From Gelidibacter pelagius (GTDB taxonomy: Bacteria; Bacteroidota; Bacteroidia; Flavobacteriales; Flavobacteriaceae), in the NCBI RefSeq assembly GCF_017581925.1, contig NZ_JAGEVG010000009.1, positions 117,324-181,323 of the forward strand: 64,000 bases of DNA, given 5' to 3'. This document shows, one piece after another, positions 19,742 through 29,619 of this stretch. The notes below the pieces were generated by a model. The model was not told where the DNA came from. It saw only the letters and a program-made list of their open reading frames with translations, and made no database searches. The translations under genes and the position numbers were made by a program. Each line of letters opens with the position of its first letter. The stretch's first letter is position 1.

Positions 19742-20131
19742 ATGGCAAAGTCAAGTACAAAAGTTAAAAAACGTAAAGTTATTGTTGAAGCAAATGGAGA
19801 AGCGCATATCGCTGCCTCATTCAACAACATCATTATTTCTTTGACAAACAAAAAAGGTGATGTCGTTTCTTGGTCATCAGCTGGTAAGATGGGCTTTAGA
19901 GGTTCTAAAAAGAACACTCCGTATGCAGCTCAAGTAGCCGCTGAAGATGCTGCAGCTGTAGCAAGAGAAGCTGGACTAAAGAAAGTAAAAGTTTATGTAA
20001 AAGGACCAGGTAACGGAAGAGAATCTGCTATCCGTTCCATCCATAATGCAGGAATTGAAGTAACAGAAATTATTGACGTTACACCAATGCCACATAACGG
20101 ATGTCGTCCTCCAAAACGTAGACGTGTATAA
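19742..20131 (+). CDS. rpsK: 30S ribosomal protein uS11
   Basis: 129 residues. The sequence includes [40 protein letters not shown] and the ending [18 protein letters not shown], typical of S11, a platform protein that contacts mRNA in the E site. It is the last gene before the internal terminator at 20151-20188. Confidence 0.99.
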   Translation: MAKSSTKVKKRKVIVEANGEAHIAASFNNIIISLTNKKGDVVSWSSAGKMGFRGSKKNTPYAAQVAAEDAAAVAREAGLKKVKVYVKGPGNGRESAIRSIHNAGIEVTEIIDVTPMPHNGCRPPKRRRV

Positions 20132-20150
20132 TTTATACGCCAAATAGAAT

Positions 20151-20188
20151 TAATATCAATCACATAATGTGGTTGATATTAGTTTTTT
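20151..20188 (+). terminator. Intrinsic terminator between rpsK and rpsD
   Basis: TAATATCAATCACA (20151-20164) pairs with TGTGGTTGATATTA (20168-20181), a 14-bp stem with one G-T pair and a 3-base loop, followed by GTTTTTT. It ends transcription after rpsK and lies just upstream of a new promoter. Confidence 0.85.
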
Positions 20189-20201
20189 ATGTGTAAATTT
20201 G
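20173..20201 (+). promoter_or_regulatory. Promoter of rpsD-rpoA-rplQ
   Basis: TAAATTTG at 20194-20201 is an exact -7 element. A TTG at 20173-20175 lies 18 bases upstream, within the range for the -33 box, although it falls inside the right arm of the terminator. A leader of about 100 bases precedes rpsD. Confidence 0.7.
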
Positions 20202-20306
20202 CAAACTGAAAAAAAATAATAATCAAGTATCAACGAGAGATCACTGTTTATCGAAGGATAGATTAAGACCTTAATTCATAAACACTCTCATAATTTAATT
20301 TAAGAA

Positions 20307-20912
20307 ATGGCAAGATATACTGGTCCTAAAACTAAAATAGCCCGAAAATTCGGTGAAGCTATTTATGGAGATGATAAAGCTTTCGAGAAAAGAAACTATC
20401 CTCCAGGTCAACACGGTGCAAACAAGCGTCGTGGAAAAAAATCTGAATATGCTCTCCAGTTAATGGAAAAGCAAAAAGCTAAATATACTTATGGTATTTT
20501 AGAAAAGCAATTCAGAAACATGTTTAAAAAAGCAACTGCTGCACGAGGTATTACTGGTGAAGTATTGTTACAATTATGTGAATCTCGTTTGGATAACGTG
20601 GTTTACAGATTGGGATTGTCGCCTTCACGTAGTGGTGCGCGTCAATTAGTTTCTCACAGACATATCACTGTTAACGGAGATATTGTGAACATTCCTTCTT
20701 ACCAATTAAAAGTTGGTGACGTCATTGCTGTAAGAGAAAAATCGAAATCTCTTGAAGTCATTCAAAATGCATTGTCTAATTCTAGCAACGTGTATGAGTG
20801 GATGACATGGAACAGTGAAACTAAACAAGGTACTTATGTTTCAATTCCTGAAAGAGTTCAAATTCCAGAAAATATCAACGAGCAATTTATCGTCGAATTA
20901 TACTCTAAATAA
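20307..20912 (+). CDS. rpsD: 30S ribosomal protein uS4
   Basis: 201 residues. It begins [20 protein letters not shown] and contains the S4 RNA-binding domain ([40 protein letters not shown]). S4 starts assembly of the 5' domain of 16S rRNA and is the alpha-operon repressor in E. coli. Here it is the first gene of its own unit, after a terminator and promoter, 20 bases before rpoA. Confidence 0.99.
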   Translation: MARYTGPKTKIARKFGEAIYGDDKAFEKRNYPPGQHGANKRRGKKSEYALQLMEKQKAKYTYGILEKQFRNMFKKATAARGITGEVLLQLCESRLDNVVYRLGLSPSRSGARQLVSHRHITVNGDIVNIPSYQLKVGDVIAVREKSKSLEVIQNALSNSSNVYEWMTWNSETKQGTYVSIPERVQIPENINEQFIVELYSK

Positions 20913-20932
20913 TAACTGATACAAAACGCACT

Positions 20933-21925
20933 ATGGCAATATTAAATTTTCAAAAGCCCGACAAAGTCATTATGATTGATTCAACTCCCTTTGAAGGGAA
21001 GTTTGAATTTAGACCTTTAGAACCAGGCTATGGATTAACAGTAGGTAATGCTTTAAGAAGAGTTTTGTTATCTTCTTTGGAAGGGTTTGCTATTACATCT
21101 GTGAGAATTGAAGGTGTTGATCACGAATTTTCTACAATTGCTGGCATCGTTGAGGATGTTACTGAAATTATTTTGAACTTAAAGCAAATTAACTTTAAGC
21201 GTCAAATTGATGAAATTGATAACGAAACTGTTACTATTTCTATTTCAGGACAAGACCAAATTACTGCTGGGGATTTTCAGAAATTCATCTCAGGATTTCA
21301 GGTGTTGAACAAAGACTTGGTCATCTGTAATCTAGATGCTAAAGTAAGCATCAATATGGAGTTGACTATTGAAAAGGGTAGAGGATATGTTCCTGCAGAA
21401 GAGAATAAAAAAGCATCTGCACCAATCGGAACCATCTTTACAGATTCAATTTTCACACCAATAAACAATGTGAAATACGCGGTTGAGAACTTCCGTGTTG
21501 AGCAAAAAACGGACTACGAAAAATTAATTTTCGAAATCATTACTGACGGATCAATCAATCCTAAGGATGCATTGACTGAAGCAGCTAAGATATTAATACA
21601 TCACTTCATGTTATTCTCTGATGAGCGTATCACCTTAGAAGCTGATGAGATTGCACAAACAGAAACTTATGATGAAGAGTCACTTCACATGAGACAACTA
21701 TTGAAAACCAAATTGGTTGATTTAGATCTTTCAGTACGTGCACTTAACTGTCTTAAAGCTGCAGAAGTAGATACTTTAGGCGATTTAGTGTCATACAACA
21801 AAAATGATTTGATGAAATTCAGAAACTTCGGAAAGAAATCTTTAACTGAACTAGAAGAACTAGTAGGTGGAAAAGGTTTGAACTTCGGAATGGATTTAAG
21901 CAAATACAAATTAGATAAAGACTAA
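20933..21925 (+). CDS. rpoA: DNA-directed RNA polymerase alpha subunit
   Basis: 330 residues. The N-terminal dimerisation domain shows [20 protein letters not shown] and [20 protein letters not shown]. The C-terminal domain has [20 protein letters not shown] and [13 protein letters not shown], the helix-hairpin region that contacts promoter DNA and activators. The length is normal. It is co-transcribed with rpsD. Confidence 0.99.
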   Translation: MAILNFQKPDKVIMIDSTPFEGKFEFRPLEPGYGLTVGNALRRVLLSSLEGFAITSVRIEGVDHEFSTIAGIVEDVTEIILNLKQINFKRQIDEIDNETVTISISGQDQITAGDFQKFISGFQVLNKDLVICNLDAKVSINMELTIEKGRGYVPAEENKKASAPIGTIFTDSIFTPINNVKYAVENFRVEQKTDYEKLIFEIITDGSINPKDALTEAAKILIHHFMLFSDERITLEADEIAQTETYDEESLHMRQLLKTKLVDLDLSVRALNCLKAAEVDTLGDLVSYNKNDLMKFRNFGKKSLTELEELVGGKGLNFGMDLSKYKLDKD

Positions 21926-22066
21926 ACAATTTTAGATTTTACGATTTACGATTTCAGAATAGGGGAATTCGTAAATCGTACATCCTAAATCAAAAATCAA
22001 TTAATCACTTCATAGTTTTGCTCCTCAAAATGGGTTGAAGCAAGATGGAGGTTATAAACAAATGTC
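21926..22066 (+). repeat. rpoA-rplQ spacer with heptamer repeat and inverted word; possible promoter
   Basis: ACGATTT is duplicated at 21941-21954. TACGATTTAC (21940-21949) recurs inverted as GTAAATCGTA at 21971-21980. TAGTTTTG at 22013-22020 is an exact -7 element, so rplQ may also have a promoter of its own, but no -33 box is evident. Confidence 0.5.
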
Positions 22067-22555
22067 ATGAGACACGGAAAAAAAGGAAACCATTTAGGTC
22101 GTAAAACCGCACACAGAAATGCAATGTTGGCAAATATGGCTTGTTCTTTAATAGAACACAAACGTATCAACACTACAGTTGCAAAAGCAAAAGCTTTAAA
22201 ACAATTTGTTGAGCCAATGATTACAAAGTCTAAAGAAGACACCACACATAACAGACGTATTGTGTACAGTAGACTTAGACAAAAAGAAGCGGTTGCTGAA
22301 TTGTTCAGAGATGTTGCACCAAAAGTAGGTGATCGTCCAGGAGGATACACACGTATCATCAAATTGGGTAATCGTTTAGGTGATAACGCTGATATGGCAA
22401 TGATCGAATTAGTAGATTTCAACGAGATCTACAATGCTGATAAACAACCTAAGAAAAAATCAACCCGTAGAGGTCGTTCTAAAAAATCTGATACTCCTGT
22501 TGCACCAGTTGCTCCAGTTGTTGATGATAAAGCAACCAACGAGGAAGAAGAATAA
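22067..22555 (+). CDS. rplQ: 50S ribosomal protein bL17 with C-terminal tail
   Basis: 162 residues. The core ([40 protein letters not shown]) is L17, a tunnel-exit protein. After about residue 125 comes a basic, then proline/valine- and acid-rich tail ([14 protein letters not shown], ending NEEEE) that E. coli L17 lacks. Similar tails are common in Bacteroidota L17. It is the last gene before the strong terminator at 22578. Confidence 0.98.
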   Translation: MRHGKKGNHLGRKTAHRNAMLANMACSLIEHKRINTTVAKAKALKQFVEPMITKSKEDTTHNRRIVYSRLRQKEAVAELFRDVAPKVGDRPGGYTRIIKLGNRLGDNADMAMIELVDFNEIYNADKQPKKKSTRRGRSKKSDTPVAPVAPVVDDKATNEEEE

Positions 22556-22577
22556 ATGGGCATACATTTATAAATAT

Positions 22578-22612
22578 AAAAAGGATAAACGTTTTAGTTT
22601 ATCCTTTTTTTT
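22578..22612 (+). terminator. Intrinsic terminator after rplQ
   Basis: AAAAAGGATAAAC (22578-22590) and GTTTATCCTTTTT form a perfect 13-bp stem around GTTTTA. Eight T end at 22612. This closes the ribosomal protein block. Confidence 0.92.
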
Positions 22613-22618
22613 ATGCAA

Positions 22619-22670
22619 TTTTGCAAGGTTTTTAAAACGCCCTGAAAGGTTTTAAATCCTTGTAGGTCTA
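22619..22670 (+). repeat. Degenerate AAGGTTTTAAAACCTT-type palindromic repeat
   Basis: GCAAGGTTTTTAAAACG, then GAAAGGTTTTAAATCCTTG: overlapping, imperfect palindromes built on AAGGTTTT/AAAACCTT. They resemble the perfect CAGGTTTTGAAAACCTG element between carA and eno (23942-23974). Confidence 0.4.
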
Positions 22671-22706
22671 TACAACAGAACAACTTAACAAGTAATATTT
22701 TTTATT

Positions 22707-23810
22707 TTGAAATATACTAAAAAACACAAAGCCATCATTCTTCTTTCAGATGGCACTATTTTCCACGGTAAATCAATAGGAAAGGAAGGTTCAGCCTTCG
22801 GAGAAATTTGTTTCAACACTGGTGCCACTGGCTATCAGGAAGTTATTACAGATCCTTCATATTTTGGACAGCTCATGGTGGCAACCACGGCGCATTTAGG
22901 CAACTACGGGACCCATAAGGATGAAGTAGAATCTGATGCCATCCAAATAGCTGGATTGATCTGTAAGAATTTTAGTTATAACTATTCGAGACCGGCAGCA
23001 GATGCTTCTTTGGAGGAATTCTTGGAGAAGGACAATTTGTTCACTGTTTCCGACGTAGATACCCGTGCTTTAGTAAGTTATATTAGAGACAACGGGGCTA
23101 TGAATGCCGTTATTTCTACTGAAGTAGACAATATAGAAAATTTAAAGAAACAATTGGCTGAAGTTCCTGAAATGGAAGGTCTTGAACTGGCATCAAAAGT
23201 GAGCACAAAAGAAGCTTATTTTGTAGGTGATGAAAACGCAACCTACCGTGTTTCTGCACTCGATTTAGGAATCAAAAAGAATATTCTTCGCAACTTGGCC
23301 AAAAAGGATGTGTACATTAAAGTGTTTCCATACGATGCCACTTTTGAGCAAATGGATGCTTTTAAACCTGACGGATTTTTTATTTCCAACGGTCCTGGAG
23401 ACCCTGAACCATTAAAAAGCGCTATCACTTTGACCCAAGAGATCATGAAGCAAAATAGGCCGCTTTTCGGAATCTGTCTGGGGCATCAAATTATTGCTTT
23501 GGCCAATGGCATTTCAACCTATAAGATGAATAACGGGCATAGAGGTATTAACCATCCCGTAAAAAATCTTATTACTGGAAAAGGAGAGATCACTTCTCAA
23601 AACCATGGATTTGCCATCAATAGGGAAGAAGCGGAAAACCATCCGGATATTGAAATTACACATGTTCATTTAAATGATAATACCGTTGCAGGTCTCCGGA
23701 TGAAATCAAAGAACGTGTTCTCTGTACAATACCATCCAGAAGCAAGTCCTGGCCCAAATGATGCAAACTACCTGTTTGATCAATTCATAGAAAATATCAA
23801 AAACAAATAG
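22707..23810 (+). CDS. carA: Carbamoyl-phosphate synthase small (glutaminase) subunit
   Basis: 367 residues. It supplies ammonia from glutamine to CarB for carbamoyl phosphate, the precursor of arginine and pyrimidines. The C-terminal class I amidotransferase domain has FGICLGHQIIALANG with the catalytic Cys, and QYHPEASPGPNDA with the His-Glu pair. The N-terminal domain starts AIILLSDGTIFHGKSIG. The start codon must be TTG (22707-22709), since the next in-frame Met is far inside the conserved domain. carB is not adjacent. Confidence 0.96.
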   Translation: MKYTKKHKAIILLSDGTIFHGKSIGKEGSAFGEICFNTGATGYQEVITDPSYFGQLMVATTAHLGNYGTHKDEVESDAIQIAGLICKNFSYNYSRPAADASLEEFLEKDNLFTVSDVDTRALVSYIRDNGAMNAVISTEVDNIENLKKQLAEVPEMEGLELASKVSTKEAYFVGDENATYRVSALDLGIKKNILRNLAKKDVYIKVFPYDATFEQMDAFKPDGFFISNGPGDPEPLKSAITLTQEIMKQNRPLFGICLGHQIIALANGISTYKMNNGHRGINHPVKNLITGKGEITSQNHGFAINREEAENHPDIEITHVHLNDNTVAGLRMKSKNVFSVQYHPEASPGPNDANYLFDQFIENIKNK

Positions 23811-23814
23811 TATT

Positions 23815-23850
23815 AAAACCTCAAAAAACCATCGGCTTTTTTGAGGTTTT
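23815..23850 (+). terminator. Intrinsic terminator after carA
   Basis: AAAACCTCAAAAAA (23815-23828) and TTTTTTGAGGTTTT (23837-23850) form a perfect 14-bp stem with an 8-base loop, a few bases after the carA stop. Confidence 0.9.
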
Positions 23851-23941
23851 CTTATAGCGCAATCATTATCGCTGTTTTTATATGTAATTCTGAAGGTTAA
23901 GCGGAAGTTTGGACGAACTATTTCGTAAATTTACATTGAAC

Positions 23942-23974
23942 AAACCATTCAGGTTTTGAAAACCTGAATGGTTT
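23942..23974 (+). repeat. 33-base near-perfect palindrome upstream of eno
   Basis: AAACCATTCAGGTTTT (23942-23957) is followed by one G and then its exact reverse complement (23959-23974). There is no T-tract, so it is not an obvious terminator. It is 50 bases before the eno start and could be a dispersed palindromic repeat or an operator. Confidence 0.75.
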
Positions 23975-23994
23975 AATGGAGATATCACCAATAA

Positions 23995-25320
<1,326 letters not shown>

Positions 25321-25342
25321 GCTTACGATACCTAAATAATTT

Positions 25343-25375
25343 AAAAACCCAAACACTAATTTGTTTGGGTTTTTT
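25343..25375. terminator. Terminator between convergent eno and DUF481 gene
   Basis: AAAAACCCAAACA (25343-25355) and TGTTTGGGTTTTT (25362-25374) pair over 13 bp. The A-run on one side and T-run on the other could serve both directions, although the facing gene ends 47 bases further right. Confidence 0.88.
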
Positions 25376-25421
25376 GGTTAATGGCTCAGCCCAATTCCTA
25401 CAATTGAAATAGTATCAGGTT

Positions 25422-26174
25422 TTAAAACGTATATAATAGCCCATTCGTTAATTCGTATTGTGATTTTGGAATGGTGACCACAGGGTAGGCATCAAAGTTG
25501 TAAATGAACGTGGTTTTAAAGGCAAGATCCTCCCATATCTTAAAAAGCACACTTGTAGTACTTGATAATCTGTAATCCTTTAGCTTATCCACTCGGGGTT
25601 GAAAATAACTGGTGCTGATAATTCCAAGGGTTTCGGTGGGGTAGAGGCTGAATGATAAATAGGCGCTTCCACGGATATCTTTGTTGATTCTATTCGTTGC
25701 AATTTCTGATGCTTTTTCATATTCATACATAATTAAAGTCCCCAAATAAAACCGATAATCGTCATTGGTGCTTAACTTGAATCTTGGTCCAGCACCAATA
25801 AGTCCTCTAAAATCTATTTCGGAAATCGCGTCATACTGAGCTTGCGCAAAGCCCTCCATCTTAATTTTTTCGGTAATCGTATAATTATAGCGCAAATGTT
25901 GGGTGCCTTTATTGACGAAAGATTCGCCCGCTGCCTTCTCAAATTTTAAATCATTGATAAAAAGCCATAATTCCTTCTTGTTATTATATTGAAGGTCTGC
26001 TTTGGTTGCAATTTTAAAGATGTTGTTCTTGTTTTTGATGAGGCTCGCATCCAAACTTACGGAGCCTGTCCATTTTGCAGAATCGGTCTTTTTTCTTAAA
26101 GTTTCTACATTGATCACCTGTGCTTGGGAATAGCTATATACCAATAAAAAGAGCAGACAATTAATTAGTCTCAT
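25422..26174 (-). CDS. DUF481-family outer membrane protein
   Basis: 250 residues with a signal peptide (MRLINCLLFLLVYSYSQAQ). The mature part alternates polar and aromatic residues (WTGSVSLDASLIKNKNN, LWLFINDLKFEKAAG, HLRYNYTITEKIKMEGFAQA) and ends in a barrel-like segment, as in the salt-induced YdiY/DUF481 family. Function is unknown. It lies alone, divergent from gltA and convergent with eno. Confidence 0.75.
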   Translation of the reverse strand: MRLINCLLFLLVYSYSQAQVINVETLRKKTDSAKWTGSVSLDASLIKNKNNIFKIATKADLQYNNKKELWLFINDLKFEKAAGESFVNKGTQHLRYNYTITEKIKMEGFAQAQYDAISEIDFRGLIGAGPRFKLSTNDDYRFYLGTLIMYEYEKASEIATNRINKDIRGSAYLSFSLYPTETLGIISTSYFQPRVDKLKDYRLSSTTSVLFKIWEDLAFKTTFIYNFDAYPVVTIPKSQYELTNGLLYTF

Positions 26175-26252
26175 AATGATCTTAATTTTAAAATAATAAT
26201 TTTACTTTTCCTTAGAAAAACAGTGCAATACTTGGTGACATTCTTTAAAGAA

Positions 26253-26260
26253 CAAATTTA
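26253..26260 (-). promoter_or_regulatory. -7 element TAAATTTG for the DUF481 gene
   Basis: The minus strand reads TAAATTTG, about 80 bases before the start codon. A TTTG on the same strand (26286-26283) lies 22 bases upstream, a slightly long spacing. Confidence 0.5.
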
Positions 26261-26424
26261 AAAAACCAAATGAAGAACAGACCAAAATAGCCAATGTTTT
26301 GTATAGTTTTTATAAATATAAAGATTGTTAAAATGCTTGTTAAGTTGCTTTATATATCGTCATATATTTCGTAATTTCGTGACATCCATCAAATAAAAAC
26401 TCAAAATAAAACTTATACATCCCT

Positions 26425-27711
26425 ATGTCAGATAAAGCTACGATAGAAATACAAGGTAAAAAGTACGAATTTCCATTAATTGTAGGCACCGAAAAAGAGG
26501 TCGCCATTGATATCAGCAATTTAAGAAGTACAACAGATAATGTCATAACATTAGATCAAGGTTATAAAAATACAGGTTCTTGTGAAAGTGCCATCACATT
26601 TTTGGATGGTGAAAAGGGAATCTTAAGATATCGTGGATATTCTATTGAAGAATTGGCCGAAAAAGCCGATTTTCTTGAAGTGGCTTTCCTCTTGATTTTT
26701 GGTGAATTACCAACTAAATCACAATTGGAGAAATTCCATGCAGACATTAAGGCGCAATCAGTGGTTGATGAGGATATACGTAAGATAGTAGATGCATTTC
26801 CTAAATCTGCGCACCCAATGGGTGTTATTGCATCCCTTACCAGTGCACTAACAGCGTTTAATCCGTCTTCGGTAAATGTTGATTCTGAAGAGGATATGTA
26901 TAAAGCTATTGTGAAAATCTTGGGTAAATTCCCGGTTTTGGTAGCTTGGACTTTCCGTAAAAAGAACGGTTTGCCTTTAGATTATGGTGATAAAAACCTA
27001 GGTTATGTGGAGAACATACTTAAAATGATGTTCAAACAACCTAATGAGGACTATAAAATCAATCCTATTGTTTTAAACGCGTTAGATAAATTGTTGATTC
27101 TTCATGCAGATCATGAGCAAAACTGTTCTACCTCTACGGTAAGAATTGCCGGATCATCTCACGTAGGTTTGTTCGCATCTCTTTCTACAGGTATCTCTGC
27201 ACTTTGGGGTCCGCTTCACGGTGGCGCCAATCAGGCCGTATTGGAAATGTTGGAAGCTATTAATGTTGATGGTGGCGACACTGACAAGTATATGGCCAAA
27301 GCTAAAGATAGAGAAGATCCTTTCCGTTTGATGGGCTTTGGACACCGTGTATATAAGAATTTTGACCCAAGAGCTAAAATCATTAAAAAAGCAGCTGACG
27401 AAGTTTTGAACGATTTGGGTGTGGAGGACAAAATTTTAGATATTGCGAAAGCTTTGGAAAAGGAAGCTTTGAAAGATTCCTATTTTGTGGAGCGCAAGCT
27501 TTATCCTAATGTTGATTTTTATTCTGGAATCATTTACAGAGCCATGGGCATCCCAACTGATATGTTTACCGTAATGTTCGCCTTAGGCCGACTGCCAGGC
27601 TGGATTGCACAATGGAGAGAAATGAGATTGAACAAAGAGCCAATTGGAAGACCAAGACAGATTTACATTGGTGAAACTTTAAGACCTTTTAAAAATATAG
27701 ATAAGCGTTAA
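26425..27711 (+). CDS. gltA: Citrate synthase
   Basis: 428 residues, type II (hexameric) size. It condenses acetyl-CoA and oxaloacetate in the TCA cycle. Visible are YRGYSIEELAEKADFLEVAF, the first active-site His in LHADHEQNCSTSTVRIAGSS, the second in LWGPLHGGANQAV, and GFGHRVYKNFDPRAK with the catalytic region and Asp further on (NVDFYSGIIYRAMGIP). It is monocistronic with a terminator right after it. mdh lies in the same window, far downstream. Confidence 0.98.
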   Translation: MSDKATIEIQGKKYEFPLIVGTEKEVAIDISNLRSTTDNVITLDQGYKNTGSCESAITFLDGEKGILRYRGYSIEELAEKADFLEVAFLLIFGELPTKSQLEKFHADIKAQSVVDEDIRKIVDAFPKSAHPMGVIASLTSALTAFNPSSVNVDSEEDMYKAIVKILGKFPVLVAWTFRKKNGLPLDYGDKNLGYVENILKMMFKQPNEDYKINPIVLNALDKLLILHADHEQNCSTSTVRIAGSSHVGLFASLSTGISALWGPLHGGANQAVLEMLEAINVDGGDTDKYMAKAKDREDPFRLMGFGHRVYKNFDPRAKIIKKAADEVLNDLGVEDKILDIAKALEKEALKDSYFVERKLYPNVDFYSGIIYRAMGIPTDMFTVMFALGRLPGWIAQWREMRLNKEPIGRPRQIYIGETLRPFKNIDKR

Positions 27712-27731
27712 AAGAATTCTATTAATGCAAT

Positions 27732-27763
27732 AAAGCTTCATTTTTTCAAATGGAGCTTTTTTT
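27732..27763 (+). terminator. Intrinsic terminator after gltA
   Basis: AAAGCTTCAT (27732-27741) pairs with ATGGAGCTTT (27750-27759) with one G-T pair, followed by T residues to 27763. It ends only 12 bases before the next start codon. Confidence 0.85.
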
Positions 27764-27775
27764 ATACTTTACGAC

Positions 27776-28690
27776 ATGCTAAAACTGAATATTAAAAACG
27801 AAACATCGAGGCTGAGGGCTGTTGTTTTGGGCACCGCCATTGATAATGGACCAACGCCCAAAGCAGAAGACGCTTACGACCCAAAATCATTGGAGCACAT
27901 CAAGGCTGGAACTTATCCTATTGAAGCGGATATGGTACTTGAAATGGCGGCTGTTGCTAAAATATTTGAGAAATATGAGGTTAAGGTCTATCGTCCTGAA
28001 CTGATCAAGGATTTCAATCAAATTTTTGCAAGGGATATTGCTTTTGTCATTGACGACAACTTTATCAAAGCAAATATTCTTCCGGATAGAGAAAAGGAGT
28101 TGGACGCCATTCAGTATGTCATTGATCAAATGGATCCTACAAAGGTTATTAGTCCTCCGGAGGAAGTCCATATTGAAGGTGGCGACGTGATGCTCTGGAA
28201 CGACCATATCTTTGTAGGCACCTATAAAGGCAGCGATTATAGAGATTATATTACCGCTCGTACAAATATGGAGGGCGTCAATTTTATAAAGGAAATGTTT
28301 CCTCATAAAATTGTCAAGGAATTTGATTTGGTGAAATCGAGAATTGAACCCAGAGATAATGCCTTGCATTTAGACTGTTGTTTTCAACCTGTGGGAAAAA
28401 ATAAAGGTATTATTTATAAAAGTGGTTTTAGAGAGGAAAGTGACTATATGTATTTGGTCAATTTGTTTGGGAAAGAAAATCTATTCCATATCACGCGTGA
28501 GGAAATGTACCATATGTATAGTAACGTGTTCTCTATTTCAGAAGATGTGGTCATATCAGAGCGGAATTTCACTCGTTTGAATGATTGGCTTCGATCTAAG
28601 GGTTTTATTGTGGAAGAAGTACCTTATGCCGAAATATCCAAGCAGGAAGGTTTGTTGCGTTGCAGTACGATGCCTTTAATCAGGGATTAA
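27776..28690 (+). CDS. Amidinotransferase/arginine deiminase-superfamily protein (DDAH-like)
   Basis: 304 residues of the guanidino-group-modifying superfamily (pentein fold). Visible are the substrate-carboxylate region FARDIAFVIDDNFIKANI, EGGDVMLWNDHIFVG, the catalytic His in NALHLDCCFQPV, and the C-terminal catalytic Cys in LLRCSTMPLIRD. The family includes dimethylarginine dimethylaminohydrolase, arginine deiminase and amidinotransferases; which reaction this one performs cannot be told. A relative, ctlX, is in this window at 38881. The leader after the gltA terminator is very short. Confidence 0.8.
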   Translation: MLKLNIKNETSRLRAVVLGTAIDNGPTPKAEDAYDPKSLEHIKAGTYPIEADMVLEMAAVAKIFEKYEVKVYRPELIKDFNQIFARDIAFVIDDNFIKANILPDREKELDAIQYVIDQMDPTKVISPPEEVHIEGGDVMLWNDHIFVGTYKGSDYRDYITARTNMEGVNFIKEMFPHKIVKEFDLVKSRIEPRDNALHLDCCFQPVGKNKGIIYKSGFREESDYMYLVNLFGKENLFHITREEMYHMYSNVFSISEDVVISERNFTRLNDWLRSKGFIVEEVPYAEISKQEGLLRCSTMPLIRD

Positions 28691-28712
28691 TCAATCAAAA
28701 TTAAATTAAGAT

Positions 28713-28757
28713 AAAACGGGAACATTACAGATGGTTGGTAGTATTCCCGTTTTTTTA
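28713..28757. terminator. Terminator after the DDAH-like gene
   Basis: AAAACGGGAA (28713-28722) pairs with TTCCCGTTTT (28744-28753), followed by more T to 28757. The loop is about 21 bases. It lies between two convergent genes and may act both ways. Confidence 0.75.
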
Positions 28758-28774
28758 TTTATAAATTTTCTTTA

Positions 28775-29191
28775 TTATGTCATTATTGGGATGGAAACGA
28801 GAAATGAAGCACATAAAGTCAAAATAAAATAATAGCTTATATTTTCAGTAAAATAAAAATAGAAGAACAGGATGGTGTTTAATAGCGAATAAACAAGGAA
28901 TGTGTTAACTATAAAACTATTGCGTTCGTCTTCATAAAACAATAATGCAGAAAAAACAATAATGCTACTAATAATAAAATAAGAAAGAACTTTTACGATC
29001 TTTTTACTTTTCGTTTCATCAAAAAGGCTTTTGTCTAAAAACAATTTAACGGGAAAAAAATAAAAAGCTAGAGGTAATGCAATCAGCAAATAAGAAAAAT
29101 TAGGTATTACATTCTTACTGCTGAGAAAGCGCAGGACAGCAAGGATTAATATGAAAATATAATCTCTTTTTAAAAGTGTTTTAATAGCCAT
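28775..29191 (-). CDS. Hypothetical multi-pass membrane protein
   Basis: 138 residues from the ATG at 29191, with a basic start (MAIKTLLKRDYIFILILAVL) followed by about four or five hydrophobic segments. The frame can be extended to 29269, but the extra 26 residues look like untranslated leader. I do not recognise the family. It is alone on the minus strand, convergent with the DDAH-like gene and upstream of nothing clearly related. Composition is very AT-rich, rich in I, L, F and K. Confidence 0.55.
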   Translation of the reverse strand: MAIKTLLKRDYIFILILAVLRFLSSKNVIPNFSYLLIALPLAFYFFPVKLFLDKSLFDETKSKKIVKVLSYFIISSIIVFSALLFYEDERNSFIVNTFLVYSLLNTILFFYFYFTENISYYFILTLCASFLVSIPIMT

Positions 29192-29352
29192 AATCTTTAA
29201 TTGGAATGAATAGTTTGGGTTCTCGTTTCTTGGGTACATGCAAAGGAATAGTATTACCAATGCAGTCATCTAAAAACTCGAACGCAATAAATATATTTGA
29301 ATAAAATATGATAAACAATGCCTATATGAAAATACTTTAGAAAGTAATCAGT

Positions 29353-29619
29353 CTATTTCCCGTACAGGAAATAATGATTGACCAAATCAATATAAATGCG
29401 TTTCGCCTCGTCTGGGGTCACACTTTTTACTTGAAAAAGGGCATTGGTCTTAAAAGCAGTGATGATAGGTTTCTTGCCTCTTGGGGTCTTGTAGTTATTG
29501 GTTGCCTTTTTGTAATAGGCGTAAAGACGAAGTAACAGATCTGCAGGGAATGGTTCTGTGTAGCTGTTGATACGCTCTACAGCCTCATTAAATTCAATAT
29601 CTAAACTATCTGAAGTCAT
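29353..29619 (-). CDS. Acyl-CoA-binding protein
   Basis: 88 residues, the size of eukaryotic ACBP. It contains FNEAVERINSYTEPFPADLL, the ligand motif LRLYAYYKKATNNYKT and the lysine/tryptophan-region equivalent ITAFKTNALFQVKSVTPDEA. Such proteins bind long-chain acyl-CoA esters in the cytosol. The start codon overlaps the psd stop by four bases (29616-29619), so it is the last gene of a cdsA-psd-ACBP unit, which supports a role in lipid metabolism. Confidence 0.85.
   Translation of the reverse strand: MTSDSLDIEFNEAVERINSYTEPFPADLLLRLYAYYKKATNNYKTPRGKKPIITAFKTNALFQVKSVTPDEAKRIYIDLVNHYFLYGK

Noticed and set aside
29192..29269. N-terminal extension of the hypothetical membrane protein
   Set aside because: The ATG at 29191 is followed by a basic start and a membrane helix, the usual topology; the extension adds nothing recognisable.
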